From the NCBI GenBank assembly GCA_031262405.1, contig JAISHS010000002.1, positions 1 through 40,030 of the forward strand: DNA of 40,030 nt. The letters are read 5' to 3'. The stretch is from Oscillospiraceae bacterium (GTDB lineage: Bacteria > Bacillota > Clostridia > Oscillospirales > Oscillospiraceae). Positions 1-8,500 of this stretch are shown piece by piece; the stretch's first letter is position 1; each line of letters opens with the position of its first letter. The notes under the pieces were generated by a model. That model made no database searches, was not told the DNA's origin, and saw nothing but the letters and a program-made list of their open reading frames with translations. The position numbers were made by a program, and so were the translations under genes.

Positions 1-117
1 GAGCTGCGCCGATTTCCTTATCTGCTACGCCAATTTCGTTTTATCGGTTCTATTTCCCAAGATATTGTCAAAGCCCGTTCCAGCATTGAGCTGAAACAGG
101 CTTTGTCTGCGGTCTGA
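1..117 (+). CDS. C-terminal end of an unidentified protein (cut by window edge)
   Basis: An open frame of 38 codons runs from the first base to a TGA at 115-117. It ends in LKQALSAV, and a strong terminator hairpin begins at the stop codon itself, which is where a real gene would end. No start is visible because the gene begins outside the window. The visible residues are basic and hydrophobic (ELRRFPYLLRQFRFIG) and I do not recognise the family. The terminator supports a real transcript, but the short length leaves chance possible. Confidence 0.4.
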   Translation, partial: ELRRFPYLLRQFRFIGSISQDIVKARSSIELKQALSAV

Positions 118-139
118 AAGCCCCTTCGGGGGCTTTTTT
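117..139 (+). terminator. Rho-independent terminator of the leftmost gene
   Basis: An 8-bp stem with the stable TTCG tetraloop (GCCCC-TTCG-GGGGC core) is followed directly by a run of six T. It sits on the stop codon of the partial gene at the left edge. Confidence 0.85.
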
Positions 140-144
140 AATAC

Positions 145-284
145 AGATAATAGATAATAGATAAAAGATAATAGATATTTTTCTATAGAGTCGTGCAAAG
201 CGCGACAGGATTAAAAATGAGATAAGGCGTCGTGAAATCACGACGCCTTATCTCATTTTATCTAATATCTATTATCTCCTATCT
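145..284. repeat. Heptad-repeat element 1: five direct and four inverted AGATANN units
   Basis: Positions 145-179 are five contiguous 7-base units: AGATAAT, AGATAAT, AGATAAA, AGATAAT, AGATATT. Positions 257-284 hold four contiguous units in the opposite orientation; on the minus strand they read AGATAGG, AGATAAT, AGATATT, AGATAAA. The 77 bases between the two blocks contain a 21-bp perfect hairpin (214-259). The right block overlaps the last codons and stop of the minus-strand gene at 279. A second element with the same 5+4 plan but a different heptad lies at 12612-12712. I know of no name for such elements. Confidence 0.8.
214..259. terminator. 21-bp perfect hairpin, likely bidirectional terminator
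   Basis: The arms at 214-234 and 239-259 are perfectly complementary over 21 bp around an AAAT loop. The arm ends are A4 and T4, so either strand has a short U-run after the stem. It lies between convergent genes, 20 bases past the stop of the zinc-ribbon protein, and forms the core of the heptad element. Confidence 0.75.
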
Positions 285-1457
285 GATTTCATACGTTTGG
301 CCGACGGCATCGTAGGTGGTGGAGGCTTCGATTTCAGCCTCTATGCTGCTGTCGGAGTTGCGCAGCAGGAACACACAGGAGACACTGACGGTCTCTCCTG
401 GGGCGACTTCCTGATAGAGCGCGCGGTCGCTCTCAATTTCCGGAGCGCCGGTGGTAATGAAGAGCTCGATGCCGTCCTGATAGGTGTAGAGGTATACGGC
501 GTCGTACAAACTAATGCTACTAGTCGAATTATTCGTAAAATGATAATATACGCGTACCGCCGGGGCGCCGTCAACGTCGGTTATACGCTCGGCGTCGTCA
601 ACGGAGACATAGCTGACGCCGTCGTCAAGAGAGCCCTCGGAAGGCAGAGACGTTGTCCACTGAGGATTCGGATCGGAGGGGAACACATAGGGCGCGGGAG
701 CGCCGGGAAGCTCACCCGGAACATAGCTGCAAACTACGCTGCCCGCTGACTCGCCGGCGTTATAGCCAAAGATTGTCACGTCCACAGGACCGCCATGGGG
801 GTCATATTTAAACTGTAAGCAGCACTGTATGCTAAGCCCGGGACGGATATTCAGCTCGTCGTTATAATAGGCATCAATCGGGTCCCAGTCGTAAGCGAAG
901 TCAAGTTCTTTGCCGTCCTGATTGGCATACCAGACGAGAACGCTCCAAGCGCTGCGCGGCGATTCAAAGAAGTTTGTAAAATCATAGTAGACGCGTATTG
1001 CGTCGTCGCCGTCCATATCTATGAAGCTCTCCGCACCAATAAACGAGACATAGCTGGTCTCATCGTCTAAATAGCCGCTGCCCGAGACACTCCCCCCGCC
1101 GGGCAGGAAGGGATAATCGAATTCTCCATCTTCGGGGATATCAATCTCGGGAACGTCAAAGAATCCGGGGAAATCAGGGTTATCGCCGGGAGTGCTGGTG
1201 AAAAATTCGCTTGGATAATCATCCGTCACATTTGCGATAACGTCACGGATTATCGGAATTAAGAGCAGAATTAAAAGCAAAGCAAGCAGCAAAATGGAAC
1301 CAATTACAATCGCCGCGATTGCGCCGCCGCTCAGCCCCTTCTTTTTTTGCTCCGGCTGAGGGGGCGGCGGGGAAATATCATCAGTGCGCTTTCCGCAATT
1401 CGTGCAAAAGGCGGCTTCTTCCGGCAAAGTGGCTCCGCATTCAGTGCAAAATGGCAT
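279..1457 (-). CDS. Zinc-ribbon membrane protein with two DUF5067-like extracellular domains
   Basis: A 392-residue protein. It starts with a short zinc ribbon (CTEC at 4-7, CTNC at 18-21), then a Pro/Lys linker and one strongly hydrophobic helix at about 44-70. The rest is an acidic, probably extracellular part with two similar domains, about 135-245 and 285-392. Both contain the pattern YVS...A..I.D.DG..A.RVYY.FTN, resembling DUF5067, an immunoglobulin-like clostridial domain of unknown function. An N-terminal cytoplasmic zinc ribbon plus one helix is a common clostridial layout for membrane-tethered surface proteins. The start has a good GAGGAG ribosome site 7 bases upstream. The gene stands alone. 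Its last Arg codon and stop (AGA TAG) are one heptad of the repeat element downstream. Function unknown. Confidence 0.85.
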   Translation of the reverse strand: MPFCTECGATLPEEAAFCTNCGKRTDDISPPPPQPEQKKKGLSGGAIAAIVIGSILLLALLLILLLIPIIRDVIANVTDDYPSEFFTSTPGDNPDFPGFFDVPEIDIPEDGEFDYPFLPGGGSVSGSGYLDDETSYVSFIGAESFIDMDGDDAIRVYYDFTNFFESPRSAWSVLVWYANQDGKELDFAYDWDPIDAYYNDELNIRPGLSIQCCLQFKYDPHGGPVDVTIFGYNAGESAGSVVCSYVPGELPGAPAPYVFPSDPNPQWTTSLPSEGSLDDGVSYVSVDDAERITDVDGAPAVRVYYHFTNNSTSSISLYDAVYLYTYQDGIELFITTGAPEIESDRALYQEVAPGETVSVSCVFLLRNSDSSIEAEIEASTTYDAVGQTYEIR

Positions 1458-1526
1458 ATTCTTTCTCCTCTCTGTGACACTAATAGCGAGAACTTAAGTT
1501 TAGTAAATCGGTTACTAGTAGTTATC

Positions 1527-1559
1527 GCTATAGTCGCACAAAACAACCTGCTTTGTCAA
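1527..1559 (-). promoter_or_regulatory. Possible promoter of the zinc-ribbon protein gene
   Basis: On the minus strand a perfect -35 TTGACA (1554-1559) is followed after 18 bases by GACTAT (1530-1535), overlapping TATAGC (1527-1532). It lies about 75 bases before the start codon. The -10 is weak, so this is tentative. Confidence 0.4.
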
Positions 1560-1616
1560 GTAAATATACTAGACGCCCCGGAATAACCGGCGCGGGTTTA
1601 ACTCTCGCTGGTAAAT

Positions 1617-1633
1617 ACATAATTTAATTATGT
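1617..1633. other. 17-base palindrome upstream of the etfBA promoter
   Basis: ACATAATT-T-AATTATGT is a perfect palindrome with 8-bp arms, about 40 bases upstream of the etfB -35 box. It could be a regulator site. AT-rich palindromes of this size also occur by chance. The rest of the 318-base gap between the divergent genes holds the two promoters and nothing else I can identify. Confidence 0.35.
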
Positions 1634-1672
1634 GGACAAATGTGACGAAAATTCGAGATTTCCAAAATGCCG

Positions 1673-1701
1673 TTGCGTTTTAGCGCAATGCAATGTATAA
1701 T
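1673..1701 (+). promoter_or_regulatory. Sigma-A promoter of etfBA
   Basis: TTGCGT (1673-1678), a 17-base spacer and a perfect TATAAT (1696-1701). The expected transcript start near 1708 leaves a leader of about 68 bases before etfB. The ribosome site AAGGAGG (1758-1764) can form a small 4-bp stem with CTCC at 1770-1773. Confidence 0.7.
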
Positions 1702-1775
1702 TTTACAAGATAGGGTTTAGAAATACTGGCTTGGGCAGCTGGTACTATATATAATCTAAGGAGGAAAAACTCCAA

Positions 1776-2579
1776 ATGAAAATGCTCGTCTGCGTTAAAC
1801 AGGTGCCGGATACGGCGGAAATCCGTATTGACCCTGTAAAGAACACGCTGATTCGAGACGGCGTTCCCAGCATAGTCAATCCATATGACGCCTATGCGCT
1901 GGAGATGGCCGCGAGAATTAAGGATGCAAGCCCCGGCTCCGAAATCGTTCTCCTGTCGATGGGACCGGAACAGGCCAAGTCCGCGCTCAAGGAGTGCCTG
2001 TCGGTCGGCGGGGACAGGGCTATTCTGCTCAGCGACCGCGCCTTCGGCGGCAGCGACGCTTCGGCGACAAGCTATATCCTCGCCACGGCAATTAAGAAGC
2101 TCGAGGCCGAGGAGGGGGCTTTTGACCTCATCTTCTGCGGTAAACAGTCCATTGACGGGGATACGGCGCAGGTAGGACCCAAAATCGCCGAGCACCTCGG
2201 GATTCCCCAGATTACCTACGCTATAGATACCATGGTTGACGGCGATTTGGTGAAGGTGAGGAGGGAAGTAGACGAGGGCTTTGAGCTTATCGCCGCGAAA
2301 ATGCCCTGCCTCGTCACGGTTACAAAGCCCTTCTATGAGCCGCGCTTTCCGACTATCAGATCCAAGATGACGGCAAACCGCAAGGAAATAACGGTCTATA
2401 CCTGCGCCGATTTCGACGGGATCGACACGGCGGCAATCGGACTTACCGGCTCCCCGACAAAGGTTAAAGATACCTTCACGCCCCCTGTGAAATCGGGCTG
2501 CGTTATGATTCACGAAGAGACCGGCGCGGACTCGGCAATGAAGCTTTTCGGAGCACTTGTCGAAGCCGACGCGCTTTAA
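1776..2579 (+). CDS. etfB: Electron transfer flavoprotein, beta subunit
   Basis: A 267-residue protein beginning MKMLVCVKQVPDTAEIRIDP, the characteristic EtfB start, with the family's FCGKQSIDGDTAQVGPKIAE segment and a C-terminal part that wraps the partner subunit. EtfB binds AMP (or FAD in bifurcating types) and, with EtfA, carries electrons from flavin dehydrogenases such as acyl-CoA dehydrogenases in the cytoplasm. The start has a strong AAGGAGG site. It lies 15 bases before etfA in the order usual for clostridia. No acyl-CoA dehydrogenase, crotonase or Fix gene lies next to the pair within this window, so the electron donor cannot be told. Whether this ETF bifurcates cannot be judged by eye. 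Confidence 0.95.
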   Translation: MKMLVCVKQVPDTAEIRIDPVKNTLIRDGVPSIVNPYDAYALEMAARIKDASPGSEIVLLSMGPEQAKSALKECLSVGGDRAILLSDRAFGGSDASATSYILATAIKKLEAEEGAFDLIFCGKQSIDGDTAQVGPKIAEHLGIPQITYAIDTMVDGDLVKVRREVDEGFELIAAKMPCLVTVTKPFYEPRFPTIRSKMTANRKEITVYTCADFDGIDTAAIGLTGSPTKVKDTFTPPVKSGCVMIHEETGADSAMKLFGALVEADAL

Positions 2580-2594
2580 GGGGAGGGTAGACAA

Positions 2595-3605
2595 ATGGAA
2601 GCAAAAAACAAGGATTTATGGGTGTTTATCGAAGCTGACGACTCCGGCAGAGCCAAGAACGTCGGTCTGGAGCTGATTTCCAAGGCTCGCGAGCTTGCCG
2701 GTATGCAGGGCGGCAAGCTAGTCGGCGTCGTAATCGGCTCCGGCACGGACGCCGCCGTCAAAGCCGCCGCAGCTCACGGCGCGGACAAGCTTATCGTAGT
2801 CGATGCGCCCGAATATGCCCCCTACTCGACAGACGCCTTTACCAAGGCCTTCGGCGAGCTTGCCGCGAAATATGCCCCGACGAGCATTCTCATCGGAGCG
2901 ACGAGTAAGGGACGCGACCTGGCTCCGCGGCTGTCCTGCCGCCTGAAAACCGGCCTGACGACGGATTGCAGCGCCCTTGATATCGACGAGAGCGACGGGA
3001 ACTTAGCCTGTACGCGCCCCGCCTTCGGCGGCAACCTCATGGCGACGATTATATGTCCTAACCACCGACCTCAGATAGTCACAATTCGACCCGGCGTCTT
3101 TAGGCTCGGAAAAGCGGACGAGGGCAGGTCGGCGGAGATTATTAGGGAAGAAATCCGCGTCTCGCCTGACGAGATTCGCACCCGGCTGCTCGAAACAATA
3201 ATCACAGCTGTGCGCGAGACTGTTGAGCTTGAGGACGCGGAGATTATCGTCTCCGGCGGCGGAGGCTGCGGGGAGGAAGGCTTCAAGCTCGTCCATGAGC
3301 TGGCTGCTGCTCTCGGCGGAGCCGTGGGAGCTTCCCGCGTAGCCGTCGACGAAGGCTGGATTGCCTACGATCATCAAATAGGGCAGACGGGAAAAACTGT
3401 GAGACCTAAGCTCTATATCGCCTGCGGAATCTCCGGTGCTGTCCATCACACTTCGGGTATGAGCGGCTCCAAGGTAATTGTCGCTATCAACAACGACGAG
3501 ACCGCGCCCATCTTAAACATCGCCGACTACGGCGTCGTGGGCGATCTCTTCGAGGTCATTCCGGTGCTCACGAAGGAAGTAAAGAAGCTCAAGGGGATTG
3601 AATAA
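2595..3605 (+). CDS. etfA: Electron transfer flavoprotein, alpha subunit
   Basis: A 336-residue protein, the normal length. The N-terminal domain is the ETF alpha/beta fold. The C-terminal FAD-binding domain is recognisable by SRVAVDEGWIAYDHQIGQTG, then KLYIACGISGAVHHTSGMSG and the closing INNDETAPILNIADYGVVGD. The Gln-Thr-Gly and Ser-Gly-Ala-Val-His residues contact FAD in the family. It pairs with EtfB as a heterodimer. The two genes are 15 bases apart, with a ribosome site (GGGGAGGG) starting at the end of etfB, and share one transcript. No clear terminator follows; a weak 5-bp stem near 3617 is all I see before the convergent tag gene. Confidence 0.95.
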   Translation: MEAKNKDLWVFIEADDSGRAKNVGLELISKARELAGMQGGKLVGVVIGSGTDAAVKAAAAHGADKLIVVDAPEYAPYSTDAFTKAFGELAAKYAPTSILIGATSKGRDLAPRLSCRLKTGLTTDCSALDIDESDGNLACTRPAFGGNLMATIICPNHRPQIVTIRPGVFRLGKADEGRSAEIIREEIRVSPDEIRTRLLETIITAVRETVELEDAEIIVSGGGGCGEEGFKLVHELAAALGGAVGASRVAVDEGWIAYDHQIGQTGKTVRPKLYIACGISGAVHHTSGMSGSKVIVAINNDETAPILNIADYGVVGDLFEVIPVLTKEVKKLKGIE

Positions 3606-3667
3606 TCATCCCGATCAGAGCACATTTTTGCTCACACGCGAGGATTGGTTTGAGGTTGCTTTTCAGC

Positions 3668-4222
3668 TCAGCGCTCCTTAAATGCGCACCATGCCATATG
3701 GTCGTTTATGATTCCCACCCCTTGCATAAAGCTGTAAATAATCGTGCTGCCCACAAATCTAAAGCCCAGCTTTTTCATGTCACGGCTGATTTTGTCCGAC
3801 AGCGGCGTTGTTACAGGCACATCCTCCTGACGCTCCCAGTTGCCGATTATGGGGGTGCCGTCCACATAGCCCCATAGAAAATCGTTCAAGGAGCCGAGCT
3901 TCAAAACCGCCTGCGCGTTGGTGACAGCGGCGGCGATTTTCAGCCGATTGCGGATAATAGCGGAGTTGTTCATCAGCTCCGCTTGTTTTTTATCGTCATA
4001 TCGGGCGATGATTTCCGGATCAAAGCCGTCAAATGCGGCTTCAAACGCAGACCACTTTTTCAGAATCGTCACCCACGAAAGCCCCGCTTGAAAACCATCC
4101 AAAATCAAAAACTTGAAGAGCTCGCGGTCGTCATGGCAGGACTTGCCCCACAATTCATCATGATATTTTTGGGAGATCGGGTCGGAGTTCGCCCACGGGC
4201 AGCGGAGAATTGTGTCGTTCAT
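3668..4222 (-). CDS. tag: DNA-3-methyladenine glycosylase I
   Basis: A 184-residue enzyme that removes 3-methyladenine from alkylated DNA in base-excision repair. The zinc ligands of E. coli Tag are all present: C8 and H21 near the N-terminus and H175/C179 in NDHMAWC at the end. The motif LDGFQAGLSW (41-50) matches the substrate pocket; the position of E. coli Glu38 is Asp42 here. Three ATG codons and a GTG lie close together. The site GAGG is 8 bases before the ATG at 4222 and overlaps the earlier ones, so I chose MNDTILRC. It is last in a minus-strand run, 52 bases after the GNAT gene. Confidence 0.93.
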   Translation of the reverse strand: MNDTILRCPWANSDPISQKYHDELWGKSCHDDRELFKFLILDGFQAGLSWVTILKKWSAFEAAFDGFDPEIIARYDDKKQAELMNNSAIIRNRLKIAAAVTNAQAVLKLGSLNDFLWGYVDGTPIIGNWERQEDVPVTTPLSDKISRDMKKLGFRFVGSTIIYSFMQGVGIINDHMAWCAFKER

Positions 4223-4274
4223 CAACATCACCTCGCTAGTTTATCAATGGCTTAAGCTTTGGTCAAAATCATCC

Positions 4275-4751
4275 TCAATTACTTGCGGCACTTGCACTTT
4301 CACCTTTCAGGTTCTTGGCTAATACTATCTTGTCGAATATCTGAATGCCGTTTTCCATAATGGGATTCCGATAATGCTCCAACATATAGTTTTCAAGGCG
4401 GTGCGATATGGAAAACCCGCAAGCTTCGTAAAACGGCACAGTAATTGGGCTATCGCCAGTACCAACCGCCATCGTCTTGAAATGCGACTTGTAGGTCTCA
4501 AAAAGGAACTTGACCATTGCTTTGCCATAGCCACGTCGTTGAGAACCCGGTGCTACTGCAAGATTTTGAAGTTCGCATATGTCATTGCCCTCGTCTGTTA
4601 CAACGGCGACGGCGATTGCGTCTCCTCCCTCATAGCACACGAACAACTCGCCTCGGTCGAGATATTTCTCAATCATATCCTCTTGCTCGTCAGCAAGGAA
4701 CAGCAGGTCGCGAACTTGCCATTTATTTTCAACTATTTGCCGTATTTCCAT
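4275..4751 (-). CDS. GNAT-family N-acetyltransferase
   Basis: A 158-residue acetyltransferase. Motif A, which holds acetyl-CoA, is visible as LAVAPGSQRRGYGKAMV, with the R/Q-x-x-G-x-G/A core at QRRGYG. It is followed by VGTGDSPITVPFYEACGF, the motif B region typical of small-molecule or aminoglycoside-like GNATs. The substrate cannot be inferred. It is the middle gene of three on the minus strand, 79 bases after the LURP-one gene and 52 before tag, and is probably cotranscribed. Its last residues, ASAASN, are identical to those of the upstream neighbour. Confidence 0.85.
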   Translation of the reverse strand: MEIRQIVENKWQVRDLLFLADEQEDMIEKYLDRGELFVCYEGGDAIAVAVVTDEGNDICELQNLAVAPGSQRRGYGKAMVKFLFETYKSHFKTMAVGTGDSPITVPFYEACGFSISHRLENYMLEHYRNPIMENGIQIFDKIVLAKNLKGESASAASN

Positions 4752-4830
4752 ATCAGTACCCTCAATCTATGATTGACTTACGCCCTCATAATCATCCCGT
4801 GAGCCCTTTGCACTCAAACTTTACGCCTCC

Positions 4831-5325
4831 TCAGTTGCTCGCGGCGCTTGCCGCTGCATCGTTTGCGTCGGCGTTTATACAGTCAATCGTCAGTGCGACG
4901 CAAAGCGCGAGCAGTTCATTTTCGGCTCTCGGGATGTCGAACTCGTAGCTGTCGCCCCAAGTGAACCAGTGCTTGCTCATTCTCATGATGCACTCGTTAC
5001 CATTAGCGATCTCATATTCGTGCGCCCAAAAGTCGCCGCTGACCGACCAGCTTGTGTTCTCGATGCGAAAGCGCGGCTTGAAGAACGTAAACTCTTTGAC
5101 CACTGTGTAGGTTCTGCCGCCAATTTCGATAAAGTAGCGCGGGAGAAAAGACCAGAGCTTTTGTCGTATAAATGCCCGCTCGGTACCATTTGCGTCATAG
5201 ACGTGGAGCTTGCGCCCCCAAGTGAATATCTCGCCCTGGGCGTACCACCGCTCACGCTCGCCTTCGTCCCAGACGGCGAATCTGTCACGCCACGAAAAGA
5301 CCTTCTGCTTCATGTATAGTTTCAT
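4831..5325 (-). CDS. LURP-one-related (YxjI-like, Tubby C-terminal fold) protein
   Basis: A 164-residue protein with the hallmark pattern of the bacterial LURP-one family: MKLYMKQKVFSWRDRFAVWD at the start, GEIFTWGRKLHVYD, SFLPRYFIEIGG, KEFTFFKPRFRIE, and GDFWAHEYEI followed by WGDSYEFDI. The family adopts a 12-stranded Tubby-like barrel around a central helix, and in bacteria its function is not established. It begins the three-gene minus-strand run and has a clear promoter with a palindrome overlapping the -10. A GAGTG ribosome site lies 9 bases before the ATG. Confidence 0.9.
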   Translation of the reverse strand: MKLYMKQKVFSWRDRFAVWDEGERERWYAQGEIFTWGRKLHVYDANGTERAFIRQKLWSFLPRYFIEIGGRTYTVVKEFTFFKPRFRIENTSWSVSGDFWAHEYEIANGNECIMRMSKHWFTWGDSYEFDIPRAENELLALCVALTIDCINADANDAAASAASN

Positions 5326-5381
5326 AATTTATTTCACTCCTCGGGATTGGATATACTCATTAGAGCAGCTCCTGCAAACCG

Positions 5382-5399
5382 TAATCGCTAGAGCGATTA
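5382..5399. promoter_or_regulatory. Operator-like palindrome on the promoter
   Basis: TAATCGCT-AG-AGCGATTA is a perfect 8-bp inverted repeat with a 2-base centre. It overlaps the -10 box and covers the expected transcript start, where a repressor would block initiation. Confidence 0.5.
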
Positions 5400-5424
5400 T
5401 AACACTAACATAGCCGCTTGCCAA
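5396..5424 (-). promoter_or_regulatory. Promoter of the LURP-GNAT-tag run
   Basis: On the minus strand TTGGCA (5419-5424), a 17-base spacer and a perfect TATAAT (5396-5401). It lies about 70 bases upstream of the first gene. Confidence 0.75.
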
Positions 5425-5474
5425 GTTAAAAACAATCGGACGACGCTGGCACAGGAAAAGCGAACGTCAAAAAT

Positions 5475-5514
5475 AGCACCGGACGAGATGTTTTGTCTCG
5501 CCCGGTGCTTTTTT
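5475..5514. terminator. Terminator of the giant SLH gene
   Basis: The arms AGCACCGG-A-CGAGA (5475-5488) and TCTCG-C-CCGGTGCT (5496-5509) pair over 14 positions with one mismatch. The plus strand has T6 after the stem; the minus strand has TATTTTT, so it probably works in both directions. It lies 10 bases past the stop of the SLH gene. Confidence 0.85.
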
Positions 5515-5523
5515 GCTTAAACC

Positions 5524-8500
5524 TTATTGTTTACTAACCACTTGATCCATGAACCGATGCAGGATTGCCGCGAGTTCGGCGCGGGTGGCCGTGTCCTCCG
5601 GTCTGCCGTCGTTCATGATCTTAAGCTCGGCAGCCCACGCCATTGCTTCGCCTCCGTATCCGTCCTCGCCGATTCCTGCAAAGCGATAGAGCATCGTGAC
5701 AATCTCATTGCGGGTAACAAACTTATTGGGATTCGTCCCGTCCGAAACGCCCGCTTCGAGCACCCAAGCTCTCGCGTCCTGCGCCCAGCTTTCGCCGGTG
5801 ATTGTCTCGCCCGACAGCCGCGCGAGCACCGTCCAGAGCATCGCGCGGGTCATATTCGATTGTGGGGCAAAGAGGGTGTCACTCGTGCCCTGCATTAGGC
5901 CGTTTTCCCAGACGAATTTTACGTCAGAATAGAACCAGTTTTTGTTGTTGTCCTCCGCCACGTCAGTAAACGGCCAAACTGTTTCATCGTAACCGACGAC
6001 CCACATAGACAAATGCGGAACCGTGAACGTAAATGTGCCGGTTTTCGCGTCGTACACGCCGTCGATACGCTCACTCTTGCCACGCTCGCCCATGAACCAA
6101 GCCTTAACCGGCAGCTTGCCGCTGTACGGCACGGTGATTTCAATCGCGCCCTCGAACGTGTGGATTTCCGTGTTGTCCGAGACAATCGATATGTCGTAAA
6201 CCGTGTCGCCCACCGCCAGCGTACCGATTTGCTGGCTGTTCAATTCTTTCTGCGAGACTTCCGTGATTTTCGCGATGGCGATCTCGAGCGTGTCGGCGGC
6301 CTGCTCGTGCACAGACTGCGTCGCAGGCACGTCGAGAGTCAGCTTGCCGTCCGGCAGCACCACCTCAATGCCGAGATTTGCGTCGTTGATAATCGCGACC
6401 GCTTCCGTCGGCAGACGGACGGCACTAATCCCGTCCACGCCCGCGAGATTGAAGTCAACCTGCGTCTGCTCGTTCTCTTTCGCCGTTTCGAGAATTTCCT
6501 GCATTACGCTCGCGGTCATCTCGATGATCGCCACGCCGTTGATCACCGTGCAAGGTACATCCACGGCGCCATCGCCTACGGTGATGAGCTGCGTCGGCGG
6601 GGTCGGCGGAGTCGGCGGTATGTATGGCGGCGGCGTTGCGTCGGTCGCCGGGAAGGTCACGGTGAACACAAGTACAGAATCCGAGCGCGACGCCCACACG
6701 GGCGCTATGCTGTTCACGGTGAAGCCCGCGATCGCAGATGTTTGGTTAAAGCTGCTCGGGAACGCATAGCCGCTCGCCGCCGTCAGCGTCACCTGCACTT
6801 TGTAAACTGTGGAAGCTGCGAACGCGCCGGTGTGCGCCGTGCCGTCCGACGTCTGCCACGCAATCGCCGTCGTGAAGCCAGTGCCATCGGCTCCGTCGTC
6901 GTCAGGCGTTCCGCCGCGCGTGGGCGCGTCTATCCCTGTGATTGCAGCCGCTGAAATCGGCGTTGCGTCGGTCGTCGGGAAGGTCACGGTGAACACAAGC
7001 TCATCGTCATCGCAGGATACAAACGTCGGCGCTATGCTGTTCACGGTGAAGCCCGCGATCGCAGATGTTTGGTTAAAGCTGCTCGGGAACGCATAGCCGC
7101 TCGCCGCCGTCAGCGTCACCTGCACTTTGTAAACTGTGGAGGCTGCGAACGCGCCGGTGTGCGCCGTATCAGCCGACGTTAGCCACGCGATCGCAGTCGT
7201 GAAGCCTGTGCCGTTTTCTGCGCCGGTATCAGGCGTTCCGCCGCGCGTGGGCGCGTCTATCCCTGTGATTGCAGCCGCTGAAATCGGCGTTGCGTCGGTC
7301 GCCGCGTAGATGCGACTGAGCACGAGCGTCGCGCCGGGGGTGCCTGAGATGGTCGCGTTTACGCCGCCGATTTGGACGGCGGTACCCGCGGTAGTCAGCC
7401 CCGTGAACGTATAATTTGTGTTCGCCGTAAGCGTTACGCTTGCGGTGTAGTCGGTGGAGCCCAAAAACATTGTTCCGGCAGGCGTACTTGCGCCATAAGT
7501 CCACGAGACCGTCCCTGCCATCCAATTATCGCCGTTCGTCGCGTCCGCCGCCGTATCCGGCGTGGCACCCGTCACCGGCGCGGTGATGCCCGCGACGTTG
7601 ACAGATGTGATAGGCTGCTCGGTGACGGTCAGCGTGACTGCTATCCCGGGCACTGTGTTGTAATTCGTCATGTCGGTGGGCGTGAACGTCGCCGTGATAT
7701 CCGCCGTCGGAGACGCGACCGTACCGACGCTTGTGGTCGAATCTTGATCAAAGGCATAGTTCGCGGGAAGCGACAAGTTAGCCAAGGTCTGCCCGAAAAC
7801 CGCATTAATGGTCTGCGTGGAGGTTGAGGGCGTGGCCTTGCTGATGATAACGGTCACGCCTGTTGGCTGGGTGAGGGTGTACTTCCACTCGCCCGCACCC
7901 GTGACGGTGAAGCCGCTGACTGTCACTGACTTGGCGACTTCCGACGCGTCCGCGGTTGTGACAGTGCCCGTCGAGGGCGGAGTTGCAAGCGTGACGATAT
8001 CGCTATTTATCACGCCGCTAAGCGCGGCTGACGTGGTTACGAGCGCGACCGTCGTACCTCCGTTGTACGTCCTGTTCGTCGCCGTCACGCCCGTGACGGT
8101 CAGCTCCTTTTTCGCAATCGTGAAGTTCGCGCTTGTGCCCGAACCGCTGTAGTCGTCGTTTACCAGTGTCGCCGTGACGGTATAAGTCCCCGGTTCTGTG
8201 GGCTTTGCCGAGCTTGAATATGAGGTGCCGGGCGAACTGTCGCTCAAATTCCCGCTGTAGGAATACGTCCAAGACGGACTGGAGATCGTCGCGCCGGTAA
8301 TCCCCATTGTGGGGTCGCCAAGCGTCCCGCCGTAGGTCAGTCCCGTTGACGGTGCGGTCGTCGTGATGGTGACGCCCTTTGCCGAAACGCTCAACGCGCT
8401 CGACGTATTTATGGGATCGTTAACTCCCGAAACAGATACAGAAAGCGTGTCGCCGTTGTGATCCCCGGCTTTCATGGTCGTGCCGTGCGCCGGACTTACA

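Noticed and set aside
1747-1755. A second TATAAT just before etfB as promoter
   Set aside because: The transcript would start inside the ribosome site, and no -35 stands at the right distance.
6013-6954. A 313-residue plus-strand frame rich in Arg and His
   Set aside because: It is antisense to the SLH gene, whose GC-rich third positions open long frames on the other strand; no ribosome site and no recognisable domain.
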